From positions 1 to 64,000 of the forward strand of contig CAJXJN010000009.1 of NCBI GenBank assembly GCA_913055205.1: DNA of 64,000 nt. The letters run 5' to 3'. The stretch comes from an uncultured Sulfurovum sp. GTDB lineage: Bacteria > Campylobacterota > Campylobacteria > Campylobacterales > Sulfurovaceae. The translations under genes were made by a program, and so were the position numbers. The notes beneath the pieces were generated by a model. That model had not been told where the DNA came from. It searched no databases and was given only the letters and a program-made list of their open reading frames with translations. Below, piece after piece: positions 44,434-53,120 of this stretch (position 1 is the stretch's first letter; every line of letters starts with the position of its first letter).

Positions 44434-44454
44434 ATAGAGCCGCTTGAGCTCTAT
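44434..44454. terminator. bidirectional hairpin between norF and flavin reductase gene
   Basis: ATAGAGC-CGCTTGA-GCTCTAT, a 7-bp stem in the 48-base gap between two convergent genes. Confidence 0.6.
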
Positions 44455-44467
44455 AGTATCATTGATT

Positions 44468-45064
44468 TTAAGGTATTTTTGGAGCTTCTATTTCTTCACC
44501 TAAAAAAGCATAACTTTTACCTATACGGGCTACAGGATTAAAAGAGATCGTTAATCTCTCTTTATCGGTAATGACCTCATCATCAACAAAAAGCTGTTTT
44601 ACATTTAAAACAAGAGGGATGGTTGAACCTCCACCGAGATCTATCTCCTGATTGAGTTCACAGAAGTAAGCAGAAGGAACACCTTTGATCATAGGAGGAT
44701 ACTCCTCAACCAATGTTTCAGTTTCTATGTCAAATATTGCCGCTTCACTCACCTCTTTGTCCACACCTTTTGAGCTGAAATGCATCTTTTCAAGGTCTTT
44801 CTCTTCTACCATGCAGATGGTGCATTTCTGGGTTTTTCTAAGGTTGGCAAGGGTATCTTTGGGTGTACCGTCAGGCTTGTGCCCTACTGAGATGAGTACA
44901 GATGCCGGATCGGAAGAGAGCCCGATGAAGTAACTGAACGGTGCGACATTGACTACACCCTTATCTTCCGTCACTACCCAGGCAATGGGTCTTGGGATAA
45001 TGGTCTGTGCCATCAGTTTATAGGTTTCATTCACTTTTTTGTCTTTATTCAGATCAAATATCAT
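44468..45064 (-). CDS. flavin reductase-like FMN-binding protein
   Basis: 198 residues of the flavin reductase domain family: PRPIAWVVTEDKGVVNVAPFSYF, DPASVLISVGHKPDGTPKDTLANLRKT and the FNPVARIGKSYAFLG end. Start at 45064 (ATGA overlap with the upstream cytochrome stop; GAAGG site) is preferred to the longer reading at 45079. Members reduce FMN or act as NO/oxygen-linked flavoproteins; substrate unknown. Confidence 0.85.
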   Translation of the reverse strand: MIFDLNKDKKVNETYKLMAQTIIPRPIAWVVTEDKGVVNVAPFSYFIGLSSDPASVLISVGHKPDGTPKDTLANLRKTQKCTICMVEEKDLEKMHFSSKGVDKEVSEAAIFDIETETLVEEYPPMIKGVPSAYFCELNQEIDLGGGSTIPLVLNVKQLFVDDEVITDKERLTISFNPVARIGKSYAFLGEEIEAPKIP

Positions 45065-45789
45065 TTTTTTACCTTCCATGGTTTTGGTACTTCTATTTTA
45101 CCTAAAGAGTCTATCCACTCTTTTAAAATGATCAACTCTTCTTTTGAAAACTTGTCTTTGAATGCAGGCATCATCATATTGTTAAATTTTTTCCATTTTC
45201 CCTGACTTCCGTTTTGGATCACATCAATCATCTTTTCCGTGCCATTTTTTGCTATGTTCTTGAAAGACGGACCTACCTTATCTTTTTCTATAGCATGACA
45301 ATTGAGACAACCACTCCTACGTACCAACTGTTCTCCTTTCGGTAAGGCATCAAAAGCAGCTTTTGCCTGCATCTCTTTAAGGTACACCTGCTGATCATAA
45401 AAAGTATACATATACTCTGCAATAGCCTTAAGTTCATCTTGACTGACATTTCCTTTTTGGGAAGGCATCACACCATAGGATTTAAGACTCTCTTCATCAC
45501 AGTAAGATTTCTCTTTACTGGGTTCAAGTACATAATCTTGAATAAAAGGGATGAACTTAGTCACTTTGTCTTGGTCATTATTGATTTTCATAAAATCTTT
45601 CAAATGAAATACCACTGCCATCATAGGTGGAGCCTTTTCATCTTCATATGTGCTTGGAGGCATTTTCAGATTGTGGCACATCGCACACTTCTCCTCTAAA
45701 AGCATCCCACCATTATAATGAACCTTTTTTGTATTGTCTCCACATCCTATAAGCATCCATGCTGCCAATATGCCCCATATATAACGCAT
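45061..45789 (-). CDS. dihaem cytochrome c lipoprotein
   Basis: 242 residues with a lipobox at the N terminus (AAWMLIGCGDN, lipid Cys near residue 17). Two haem motifs follow: CAMCH (near 35) and CLNCH (near 164) with a KVGPSFKNIA segment typical of class I cytochrome c. The two halves look like separate domains, with the second complete and the first more divergent. Probably faces the periplasm as an electron carrier. Overlaps the flavin reductase gene. Confidence 0.88.
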   Translation of the reverse strand: MRYIWGILAAWMLIGCGDNTKKVHYNGGMLLEEKCAMCHNLKMPPSTYEDEKAPPMMAVVFHLKDFMKINNDQDKVTKFIPFIQDYVLEPSKEKSYCDEESLKSYGVMPSQKGNVSQDELKAIAEYMYTFYDQQVYLKEMQAKAAFDALPKGEQLVRRSGCLNCHAIEKDKVGPSFKNIAKNGTEKMIDVIQNGSQGKWKKFNNMMMPAFKDKFSKEELIILKEWIDSLGKIEVPKPWKVKK

Positions 45790-45839
45790 TCTTTTTCCTT
45801 TTCTATTCTTACATTACGGTCTAAATAAAAACTTTACCT

Positions 45840-46190
45840 TTAAAAAAGCTTTTTCACTTTATCCATCAATCCCTCTTTCTTATTATCTAGAGTTTCTTTT
45901 GGATCTTCTTGCGTGTAGTACTCCTGGGGTAATACATTTTGGGCTGTACCATCTACATTCACTACTGTAAGTTCAGGATGGATCAATTCTCTAAGTTTTC
46001 TTTGCACAACCATCTTTGTTGTCATCAAACTCATTGAACATCCATGACATGTTCCCGTTAGCTCTATATAGATTATACCCTCTTTTGTGCCCAAAAGTTT
46101 AATATCACCACCATGGGAATTGACATACTCATTCACCGTAGGAAGATGGTGTTTTGCTGCCTCATAAATATCTTCATCTGAAAAATTCAT
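45840..46190 (-). CDS. NifU C-terminal-domain (Nfu-like) protein
   Basis: 116 residues. VNEYVNSHGGDIKLLGTKEGIIYIELTGTCHGCSMSLMTTKMVV contains the CXXC (CHGC) of the NifU/Nfu iron-sulfur scaffold. The C-terminal 30 residues are Lys/Glu-rich. Likely delivers Fe-S clusters. Stands alone with its own promoter region. Confidence 0.88.
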   Translation of the reverse strand: MNFSDEDIYEAAKHHLPTVNEYVNSHGGDIKLLGTKEGIIYIELTGTCHGCSMSLMTTKMVVQRKLRELIHPELTVVNVDGTAQNVLPQEYYTQEDPKETLDNKKEGLMDKVKKLF

Positions 46191-46266
46191 ACTATAATCC
46201 TTTATTATTTATATTATAAGTGTTATGAATATATAACTCTTTTGCTTAAATAAGACTAAATATCTC

Positions 46267-47484
46267 TTATTTTATCTCTTTTAACTGCCTGCTTATATAA
46301 AAACCCAGTGCCAACAACACTATACTCAAAAAATATATGACTGTATAACTACCTACGAACTTCAAAATGATGCCTCCCAATACAGGAAAGAAAAGTCCTA
46401 AAGAGCTAATATTGGTCTGTAGGGCTGTATAGACAGGTCGTTTATCTTCAGGTGCTATCTCTATGACCAGATTCATCCCCGAAATATTAAATCCATCCAG
46501 TGCCACACCAAAAAGTAAAAAGATCATAGCATATGCATATACATTATTGGCAAAGAGTGCAATCATAAAGGCGGATATCATCAAGAGGAAACTAAGTGAA
46601 AGCATTTTCTCATAGCTCTCGATCTTTCTCCACAAAAAAGTACTTCCTATGATACTTCCCAACATCTGTACAGTGATAAATCCACCCAACATCCACCCGG
46701 TTAAGGTAAAAGCACTATGGGCATTCAAAATGACAAAAGGCATAGACAAAAAGTAGCTAAAACTGAGAAATATAGCGATGATCTGTTGTTGCAATCTTTT
46801 ATCTTCTTTTAAAAGCATCATTGCATTTTTAATAAATATTTTAAAGTGCTTCTCTTTCGTGGAGATATTCTCTTTTTCAGGCTCTTCAATCGTTACAAAA
46901 GTAGCAAACCCTATCACCATAAAAGCACTGCTCACCATAAAAAGATAGGCATAATTGAGAGGTGCCTCATAGTGGTTTAACACATACCCGGCTACTCCCC
47001 CGCTGATAATAGAGGCAATAGAACCTGCCACTTGTCTGTTTGCCATGGTTTTACCACGATACTTTTTAGAAAAAAGCTTGGCTTGAAGCTCTTTAAAATA
47101 GATCGCACCAAACCCTGCAGTAAAAGAGAAGAAAAAGAGTCCCAAACCTATAAAAAAGAGGGTCAATGATTTGTTACTGTCACCAATAAAGTAGATACTT
47201 ACACCTATGGATAACCAACTAATAAATCTAAAAAAGAAAACTTTTCCCAAATAAGGTAAGACCCTTTTATAGGCTTGGGCATGAAATGCAGCGTAGAGTT
47301 GTATCATAATTGCCCCTCCACGAAGCAAAGAAGCAAAAATACCTACAATAATCATACTGTCACTAAAGTGGTGTACCATTAAAGGTAAAATAGTAGAAGG
47401 CTCAGCTATGGTAATAGCCAGAGCCAAAAAGAAAGCGTGTACTACATTTTTATAGTTGTTTTTAGGGTCATCTACTCTAAACAT
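46267..47484 (-). CDS. major facilitator superfamily transporter
   Basis: 405 residues with about 12 hydrophobic helices and the loop motif KYRGKTMANRQVAGSIASII. No substrate signature. It is the last gene of a unit with trmO-, nifX-type and DUF134 genes upstream, ending just 3 bases after trmO. Confidence 0.85.
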   Translation of the reverse strand: MFRVDDPKNNYKNVVHAFFLALAITIAEPSTILPLMVHHFSDSMIIVGIFASLLRGGAIMIQLYAAFHAQAYKRVLPYLGKVFFFRFISWLSIGVSIYFIGDSNKSLTLFFIGLGLFFFSFTAGFGAIYFKELQAKLFSKKYRGKTMANRQVAGSIASIISGGVAGYVLNHYEAPLNYAYLFMVSSAFMVIGFATFVTIEEPEKENISTKEKHFKIFIKNAMMLLKEDKRLQQQIIAIFLSFSYFLSMPFVILNAHSAFTLTGWMLGGFITVQMLGSIIGSTFLWRKIESYEKMLSLSFLLMISAFMIALFANNVYAYAMIFLLFGVALDGFNISGMNLVIEIAPEDKRPVYTALQTNISSLGLFFPVLGGIILKFVGSYTVIYFLSIVLLALGFYISRQLKEIK

Positions 47485-47487
47485 ACA

Positions 47488-47982
47488 CTATCTCTGGACA
47501 AATCTGTCATCAGATTTTTTCTTACTTACCTCTTCCGTACTGGCTTTCATCCAACCTGATCTTACCACTCCTTCTACTTTGTCAAAATTTTCTATATAGG
47601 GTTTAATATCCAGCAATGGTGTACCATCCAATATATCTACCCCCTTTATAGTGACAATATTCTCTTCTACCTTAACCAACTCGACTACTGAAAGCCCCAT
47701 ACTGTTAGGGTGCATAGGTGTTCGAGTAGAGAATACACCTCTTGGAGTATTGGTTTTATCATTAAAGGGAACCACACTCAGTTTTGGCTCTTTCACTTCA
47801 TGAAAATAATAGATAAGATAAACATGGCTAAAACCATCCAGATCTTTGAGCCCCTCTTGATACTCTTTTTCAAACTCTATGGTCGCATAAACTTCTTTTG
47901 CCCCCTTGGGTTGGACAGGCATATTGACCAGGTCACAAAAAGGGGAGCGAATGGTGGCGATTTGTTTTAAGGTAAAAGTCAT
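47488..47982 (-). CDS. trmO: TrmO-family (YaeB/TsaA) tRNA m6t6A37 methyltransferase
   Basis: 164 residues with the YaeB fold motifs: IATIRSPFCDLVNMPVQP, DGFSHVYLIYYFHE, TPRGVFSTRTPMHPNSMGLSVVEL and GTPLLDIKPYI. The enzyme methylates N6-threonylcarbamoyladenosine in some tRNAs. Some homologues have unknown roles, so I call it TrmO-like. Starts one base before the NifX-type gene ends. Confidence 0.85.
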   Translation of the reverse strand: MTFTLKQIATIRSPFCDLVNMPVQPKGAKEVYATIEFEKEYQEGLKDLDGFSHVYLIYYFHEVKEPKLSVVPFNDKTNTPRGVFSTRTPMHPNSMGLSVVELVKVEENIVTIKGVDILDGTPLLDIKPYIENFDKVEGVVRSGWMKASTEEVSKKKSDDRFVQR

Positions 47983-48366
47983 TTAATGCTTCTCTCCATG
48001 TGTGTGTTTACCTTCATGATGTTCTATGATCATATCTATATTGGTATCATCTATTTCCAGCAATTCACCAGTATTAAACTTTTCCAAAACATCATTTAAG
48101 AGTATCCTTTCATCTCCTGCATGAAACAGATCCATAGTACCTACTTCCTTGATCATCTCATATGGTGTTACTCCCATTTTCTGAAAGATAATAGTATTAA
48201 CCCCCAATGAAACAAACCACTCAATAACAGATTTACCGCCATGAACCGGATTTTTTTCGATAGTTACTTTACCCTCTTCTACAATTGCAAACCATTTGGC
48301 TTTACCAAAGAGTGGTGCCAACGGCGGATTTTCTCTATTTAATTTTACGGGTATTGCTATTTTCAT
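47983..48366 (-). CDS. NifX/NifB-type dinitrogenase iron-molybdenum cofactor family protein, His-rich tail
   Basis: 127 residues starting MKIAIPVKLN at 48366 (site AAGGA). The fold is the NifX/NifB C-terminal/NafY type (AIPVK...PLFGKAKWFAIVEEGKV). The last residues (HHEGKHTHGEKH) form a metal-binding tail. Such proteins carry metal clusters outside nitrogenase too, often beside DUF134, as here. The DUF134 gene overlaps it by 32 bases. Confidence 0.82.
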   Translation of the reverse strand: MKIAIPVKLNRENPPLAPLFGKAKWFAIVEEGKVTIEKNPVHGGKSVIEWFVSLGVNTIIFQKMGVTPYEMIKEVGTMDLFHAGDERILLNDVLEKFNTGELLEIDDTNIDMIIEHHEGKHTHGEKH

Positions 48367-48670
48367 TTTTTTCCTTTCTATTTTCAATATTCATTACGAT
48401 GGCTTTGCTATGAAGCAAGGCATCAGAGATCTTTTTATGGGCATTTTCAATTATTCTTGAAAAAGTTGTTCTTGATATTCCCATTTTATCTGCACACTCT
48501 TGTTGATAATATCCTTCAAAGTCACTCAAACGAATTGCTTCCATTTCATCTTCATTCAAGCTAATTTTCTCAAGATTCCTACCTCGAATCCCACAAGGTT
48601 TAAAGCAGACTTCACTATGATCTTTTTCTATAGTTCTCTCAATTTTTCTACGTCCTAGTTGTTGCATCAT
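48335..48670 (-). CDS. DUF134 family putative DNA-binding protein
   Basis: 111 residues. The core KISLNEDEMEAIRLSDFEGYYQQECADKMGISRTTFSRIIENAHKKISDALL is a sigma-factor region 4-like helix-turn-helix, the mark of DUF134. Cysteines in VCFKPCGIRG may bind metal. Probably regulates its own cluster with the NifX-type gene. No experimental role known to me. Confidence 0.85.
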   Translation of the reverse strand: MMQQLGRRKIERTIEKDHSEVCFKPCGIRGRNLEKISLNEDEMEAIRLSDFEGYYQQECADKMGISRTTFSRIIENAHKKISDALLHSKAIVMNIENRKEKNENSNTRKIK

Positions 48671-48713
48671 AATCCTTGCATATAAAATTAAGTTTTGATA
48701 ACTTGGTTAAGTC

Positions 48714-48938
48714 CTATCTTTTTTCAAAGCCTCTATTGTGAGCTTCCCTTCTACCTAAACCTTTACCAAAACCTTGACCATTGCCTTGACACAATTGATT
48801 ATTTCTATTTACACCACCACGGCCTTCTCCTTTCTCTTGTCCATTTCTAAGACCTTGTCCCCGACCGGCACCTTGACCATTTCCATGACCATCACATAAT
48901 CCCTGTCCTAAGCCTTGTCTATCTTCTTTATTTTTCAT
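48714..48938 (-). CDS. small Gly/Gln/Arg-rich protein
   Basis: 74 residues, MKNKEDRQGLGQGLCDGHGN and on through GQG, GRG and GNG repeats, ending GRREAHNRGFEKR. Three short cysteine/histidine points (LCDGHG, LCQGNG) could bind metal. Start at 48938 is supported by AAAGGAG; a longer reading to 48974 has no site. Low-complexity Gly-rich peptides of this type sit beside DUF134/NifX-type genes in several bacteria (memory). Confidence 0.7.
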   Translation of the reverse strand: MKNKEDRQGLGQGLCDGHGNGQGAGRGQGLRNGQEKGEGRGGVNRNNQLCQGNGQGFGKGLGRREAHNRGFEKR

Positions 48939-48990
48939 AGTATCTCCTTTGAAATAAATTCCATCTATGCACATATGACCAAAATTATAC

Positions 48991-49004
48991 TGAACATATG
49001 TTCA
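48991..49004. promoter_or_regulatory. 14-bp perfect palindrome upstream of the Gly/Gln-rich gene
   Basis: TGAACATATGTTCA is a perfect dyad 53-66 bases upstream of the small Gly-rich gene and over the stop codon of the methyltransferase gene. A related CACATATG occurs 20 bases nearer. Resembles ArsR/SmtB-type operators; regulator unknown (DUF134 is a candidate). Confidence 0.45.
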
Positions 49005-49544
49005 AAAGTCAATCCTTTTTGAATATTTATTTAGAAAAAGTAATTTTAGACATTTCCAACGAAAAGAGACCATAGGTACTTTTTGACGATAGCCCTCATA
49101 TGCTTCACCAAACTTCCTACTCACTTCCATCTCTTCAAAGATAATAACCATTACAACAATAAAAAGCATCTCCAAAGGGGCAATACTCTTTATAAATGTA
49201 GGTGAGCCAAGAAGTAGAGCCCAACCTAAAGGCAAAAGCGTCAATCCAAAGAGCATAGGGTGACGCATACAACTGTAAAGCCCTGTAGTTACAAGTTGGT
49301 TGGTTTCCAAACGAGGAATGTTCCCCACCCTGCCTTTAGCCAGTTCTCTCCCTCCATTTGCAGCTGCACGAAATGCTAAAACAAGTAAAACCATACCTGA
49401 AACAGCTGTTATAAAATGAAACTGAAGACTACTGAAGAGTGGTGTATTCCAATCTTTTATTATAGAATAGATTGCACCACCCATCATCATTACAAGCCAT
49501 AAAAGCATACGAATAACCACTGATGCGGAAGTGTTTATCTTCAT
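49002..49544 (-). CDS. isoprenylcysteine/phospholipid methyltransferase-like membrane protein
   Basis: 180 residues, with about five helices and the SAM-binding-type C-terminal motif LVTTGLYSCMRHPMLFGL and FGEAYEGYRQKVP found in ICMT/PEMT-type membrane methyltransferases (also NnrU-like). Start chosen at ATG 49544 just after the preceding gene; an earlier ATG at 49583 would overlap it. Substrate unknown. Confidence 0.75.
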   Translation of the reverse strand: MKINTSASVVIRMLLWLVMMMGGAIYSIIKDWNTPLFSSLQFHFITAVSGMVLLVLAFRAAANGGRELAKGRVGNIPRLETNQLVTTGLYSCMRHPMLFGLTLLPLGWALLLGSPTFIKSIAPLEMLFIVVMVIIFEEMEVSRKFGEAYEGYRQKVPMVSFRWKCLKLLFLNKYSKRIDF

Positions 49545-49548
49545 CGAA

Positions 49549-50061
49549 CTACTTTTTAATATAGGTAACAAACTCATCCTCATCTACTTTTTGCAGATAA
49601 ACCTCATATCCTAATTTGATAAACTCATCAATCAATGGCTCTGGCTGAAAATCAGAAACAACAGTTACGACCTCACCCTTTTCAAGATTTCGCAGTGCCT
49701 TATGCACTTCTGCAAGAGGATTAAGCTCTTTATCCAGCAATTCTTTAACATCCAATATAGAGGCCGGTTTGTTTAATATCCACTTTGGTACTTCAGATGC
49801 TACAGTTTTAGTTTCATCATCTACTGCACCTTCCAGTACTTCTTGCCCAACAGCTTTTCGTAATTTATTGAGTAAATCCATAGGATCCATACCCCCAACA
49901 ATAGCTGCTTGCTTTACCCCTGCTATTTTAGCAAGCGTTCGTCTTAAAACAGGATTATTAAGCTTTTTAAATTTAGGGTTGATATCTATTAAAATATCTT
50001 TCATCCCCTCATAATCATTTAACAAATCAGATATTTTGGTCTCCAGTGTTATCTCTTTCAT
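49549..50061 (-). CDS. DUF1858-DUF2249 two-domain protein
   Basis: 170 residues. N-terminal part (ITLETKISDLLNDYEGMKDILIDINPKFKKLNNPVLRRTLAKIAGVKQAA) is DUF1858-like; C-terminal part (ASILDVKELLDKELNPLAEVHKALRNLEKGEVVTVVSDFQPEPLIDEFIKLGYEVY) is DUF2249, a TusA-like fold lacking the sulfur-accepting Cys. Such pairs occur with hemerythrin-like and NO-related proteins. Overlaps the MFS gene by 4 bases. Confidence 0.8.
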   Translation of the reverse strand: MKEITLETKISDLLNDYEGMKDILIDINPKFKKLNNPVLRRTLAKIAGVKQAAIVGGMDPMDLLNKLRKAVGQEVLEGAVDDETKTVASEVPKWILNKPASILDVKELLDKELNPLAEVHKALRNLEKGEVVTVVSDFQPEPLIDEFIKLGYEVYLQKVDEDEFVTYIKK

Positions 50062-51401
50062 CTTTTTGCTCCTATTTTATGTAAAAAGTTTGTAATATTC
50101 TCTTCATCTATCTCATCTTCATCATACTTAATGATGATAAGTTCCTCAGTCTCATTAATATAAAAATCTGTAATGCCCTCTAATATTTTTAATCCTTCAA
50201 GCTTCTCTTTATTATGTGTATCAAAGTCTAAAAAGAGATTTGCTCTAAGCCCTGGATTCCTCATGCTTGCAATCCAATATATCCATACCACTGAAATAAT
50301 CGAAACAAAAACAGCTACACCTGTTTCATGATAATGTTGATAGAGATACCCACCTATAGCGCCTCCAAGGAAGATACCAATATAAGAGAAGGTATTGGCA
50401 ACACCAAGAGCAGCCCCTTTTTGATGTACTTTAGCAAATTTACTCACAAAGCTTTGTAAAAGTGGTTCAAACATATTAAACCCTATAAAGAAAAAGACTG
50501 CGCCTATCGCGAATCCTATAAAACTACCAGAGAAACCCATAAGTAAAAATGAAGCAACAATAAATCCTATTGAGGCAATAAATACCTCTTTTCCTTTGCT
50601 GTATTTTTCACCTAAGATAGCTGCAGGTGCCATTGCTATAATTCCAAATATTACAGCAGGAAGATAAACTTTCCAATAATCCATAGTACCCATTCCAAAC
50701 TTCTCCTTCATTAAAATAGGAATAATAAAAAAAGCAATTGCCATCGTAGAGCTATGAAAGAGAAAGGTAATATACATTCTGACTAAATCTTTATCTTTAA
50801 AAACATGTTTAATTTTTGCTTCCTCTTCACTGTAATGATGAACAATTTTTGGAGCCTCAGGTACGGCAGTAAACAGGATTACCAAGGCACTAATAGACAA
50901 AATAGCTGTCAGCCAAAAAAGTGATGAAACACTAAATACTCCTGCCATAACAGGACCGATAATCATCGCTGCTGCAAAACTCATGGCAATAGTCATACCC
51001 ATAACAGCCATCGCATGTGCTCTTTGATCTTCACGCACATGGTCGGCGATCATTGCCGTTACCACTGAACCGATCGCTCCAGCCCCTTGCAAAAAACGGC
51101 CAAGTAGAAGTATATAGATATTGTCAGCCAATGCAGCCACTATCGAGCCTGCTGCAAAAAGAAGTAATCCAAACAAAATAGTCTTTTTGCGACCAATCTT
51201 ATCACTCATCACTCCAAATGGTACTTGCAACACAGCCTGTGTTAAGGCATATCCACCCAATGCTATACCCGCAAAAAAGGCATTACCTCCAGGTAGATCT
51301 TTTGCGTATTGTGAAAGCACCGACAAGACAATAAACAGCCCAAAAAATCTAAGGGCAACAATAAGACTTAATGGTAGTACCTTTCTTACAATTTCTTTCA
51401 T
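50058..51401 (-). CDS. MFS transporter with C-terminal cytosolic domain
   Basis: 447 residues. The first 385 are a 12-helix major facilitator with SDKIGRKKTILFGLLL and GRFLQGAGAIGSVVTAMIADHV (drug/H+ antiporter or nitrate/nitrite-like type). The last about 60 residues (KEKLEGLKILEGITDFYINETEELIIIKYDEDEIDEENI) are soluble with a beta-alpha-beta pattern like a heavy-metal-associated domain but without CXXC. Substrate unknown. First gene of its unit, followed by the DUF1858 protein. Confidence 0.85.
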   Translation of the reverse strand: MKEIVRKVLPLSLIVALRFFGLFIVLSVLSQYAKDLPGGNAFFAGIALGGYALTQAVLQVPFGVMSDKIGRKKTILFGLLLFAAGSIVAALADNIYILLLGRFLQGAGAIGSVVTAMIADHVREDQRAHAMAVMGMTIAMSFAAAMIIGPVMAGVFSVSSLFWLTAILSISALVILFTAVPEAPKIVHHYSEEEAKIKHVFKDKDLVRMYITFLFHSSTMAIAFFIIPILMKEKFGMGTMDYWKVYLPAVIFGIIAMAPAAILGEKYSKGKEVFIASIGFIVASFLLMGFSGSFIGFAIGAVFFFIGFNMFEPLLQSFVSKFAKVHQKGAALGVANTFSYIGIFLGGAIGGYLYQHYHETGVAVFVSIISVVWIYWIASMRNPGLRANLFLDFDTHNKEKLEGLKILEGITDFYINETEELIIIKYDEDEIDEENITNFLHKIGAKR

Positions 51402-51537
51402 TTTGACTCCTATAGATGTTTGTTACTCTACCAAGTAAACAATAAGGATGATATTACTCCGATTTAAATATAATTTCCCTTATAAATATCTTTAAGTTAT
51501 ATTTTTCATTATTTATACTTATTCTATTGGAGCATAT

Positions 51538-52275
51538 ATGAACAATTATTTTCTCTATAGCAGCCTTGCTTTTATACTCTCTATCCTTTTTTCAATGGGT
51601 GGTGCAGGTGCAGGTGTAGCTTTAATTCCTATTCTGAATTTTTTAGGTTTGGACTTTACTGTTGCTAAAGCTGTAGGACTCTTCGCAGGAGCATCAACGA
51701 CCATTACTTCAAGTGTGATGAATCTAAAACGCAAAGTACTCGACTTTGCATTTGTCTGGCCTATCGCAGTGATGATGTTGATCTTCGCCCCGCTTGGTGC
51801 CTATAGTAGCAAATTTTTAGATGAGGAGATAGTCAAATTTCTTTTTATGCTTTTACTCTTCTACAGTGCATCCATGATGATGTTCGGAAAGAAAAAGCCT
51901 CTCGTACATGCAAAAGGAAGAACCATACTCTTTCTCATAGGCGCTATTGTAGGATTTATAGCAGGGCTTTTGGGGGTTGGAGGCGGGAATATACTCATTC
52001 CATTACTTGTACTGTTAGGCTTTGAGCCTAAAAAAGTAGCCATTACCGTAAGTTTTGTAGTACCTTTTTCCGCACTTGGATCCTTCTTTACCTATACGAG
52101 CTATGTACCACTTGATTGGTATCTTTTAGCTTGTATCTCTTTGGCTGCCATTTTAGGCGGATTTATTGGTAATTATTTTATGCATTACAAGCTTGATCAA
52201 CAACAAATTAAAAAATTGATGGCAGTAATACTTTATCTTTTAGCCTGTAAACTACTCTATCATTTTTTAAACTAG
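51538..52275 (+). CDS. TauE/SafE-family sulfite/anion exporter-like protein
   Basis: 245 residues, eight helices, with the two family repeats starting MGGAGAGVALIPILNFLG and LLGVGGGNILIPLLVLLG. Members export sulfite, sulfoacetate or other organic anions. It diverges from the MFS gene at 51401 across a 136-base region. Confidence 0.9.
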   Translation: MNNYFLYSSLAFILSILFSMGGAGAGVALIPILNFLGLDFTVAKAVGLFAGASTTITSSVMNLKRKVLDFAFVWPIAVMMLIFAPLGAYSSKFLDEEIVKFLFMLLLFYSASMMMFGKKKPLVHAKGRTILFLIGAIVGFIAGLLGVGGGNILIPLLVLLGFEPKKVAITVSFVVPFSALGSFFTYTSYVPLDWYLLACISLAAILGGFIGNYFMHYKLDQQQIKKLMAVILYLLACKLLYHFLN

Positions 52276-52345
52276 ACTTCTTGCATAACAGCTAATGTAC
52301 TCTAAGCTATTTACCTTTTTGTTCAGTTTTGCAAAAAGTCTACTA

Positions 52346-53104
52346 CTAAACCCCTTGCGTTGTATCAAAAACTCTGATATGCAATCTGTCGCTGTATCTA
52401 AAGTTATGCTGCATACAGAACTCAAATACAGCTCTGTCATTTTTCCAAATGGTATCTCTGCTTTCACCTACAGGCATACAGAAAACTTCGGGTTTTGGTA
52501 AGATATCTCTTATCTGGTTTATCTCATCTATGGCTGTTGTTTCTACAAGCTTTTCGTCTATGGTAAATTTTAAAAATGACTCTTTCGCATAAGTTTGTAT
52601 GTTTTTTAATGCCTGGGGGATAATACGTTTTTGTGAAGGTTCTCCACTGTTGGATAACTTTAAAGAGAGTGCAAAAATGCAGGACTTATATACTGGGTGT
52701 GTTTCAAAGTCTATCTCAACAGTACCATTGGTCTCAAAGGTGATTTGCACACCCTCTTCCACTAACCATGTGATTACTGCATAAAATACTTTATCATTAT
52801 GATACATCAAAGGTTCACCACCTGTGATGACCATATGAGGTTTATAGCCTATTTTCTCAAATTCATCTTTAAGTTCTTGTATGAGCGTTGCACTATCCTC
52901 TATTTTTATCCATGATCTAGCATAAGCACTGTCAACAGCGAAATAGGTATCACATCCATAACGCACTTCTCCATCCACTTCATAGGTTGCCCCAAAACCG
53001 GGACAGGAGAGGTTACATCCTCCTGTTCTTAAAAAGTAAGAAGGTACACCTGCATACTTCCCCTCCCCCTGAATGGAAAAAAATTGCTCTGTTAAATAAA
53101 ACAT
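52346..53104 (-). CDS. queE: 7-carboxy-7-deazaguanine synthase (QueE), radical SAM
   Basis: 252 residues (start MFYLTEQFFSIQGEGKYAG; an ATG two codons earlier also possible). The cluster cysteines are C-X3-C (GGCNLSC) and then a third in RYGCDTYF after 16 residues, instead of the usual CX3CX2C; the same insert occurs in Campylobacter QueE as I recall. ITGGEPLMYH is the SAM-binding GGE motif. Works with queD (33005). Confidence 0.9.
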   Translation of the reverse strand: MFYLTEQFFSIQGEGKYAGVPSYFLRTGGCNLSCPGFGATYEVDGEVRYGCDTYFAVDSAYARSWIKIEDSATLIQELKDEFEKIGYKPHMVITGGEPLMYHNDKVFYAVITWLVEEGVQITFETNGTVEIDFETHPVYKSCIFALSLKLSNSGEPSQKRIIPQALKNIQTYAKESFLKFTIDEKLVETTAIDEINQIRDILPKPEVFCMPVGESRDTIWKNDRAVFEFCMQHNFRYSDRLHIRVFDTTQGV

Positions 53105-53120
53105 AAACAACTTCTCTCTT

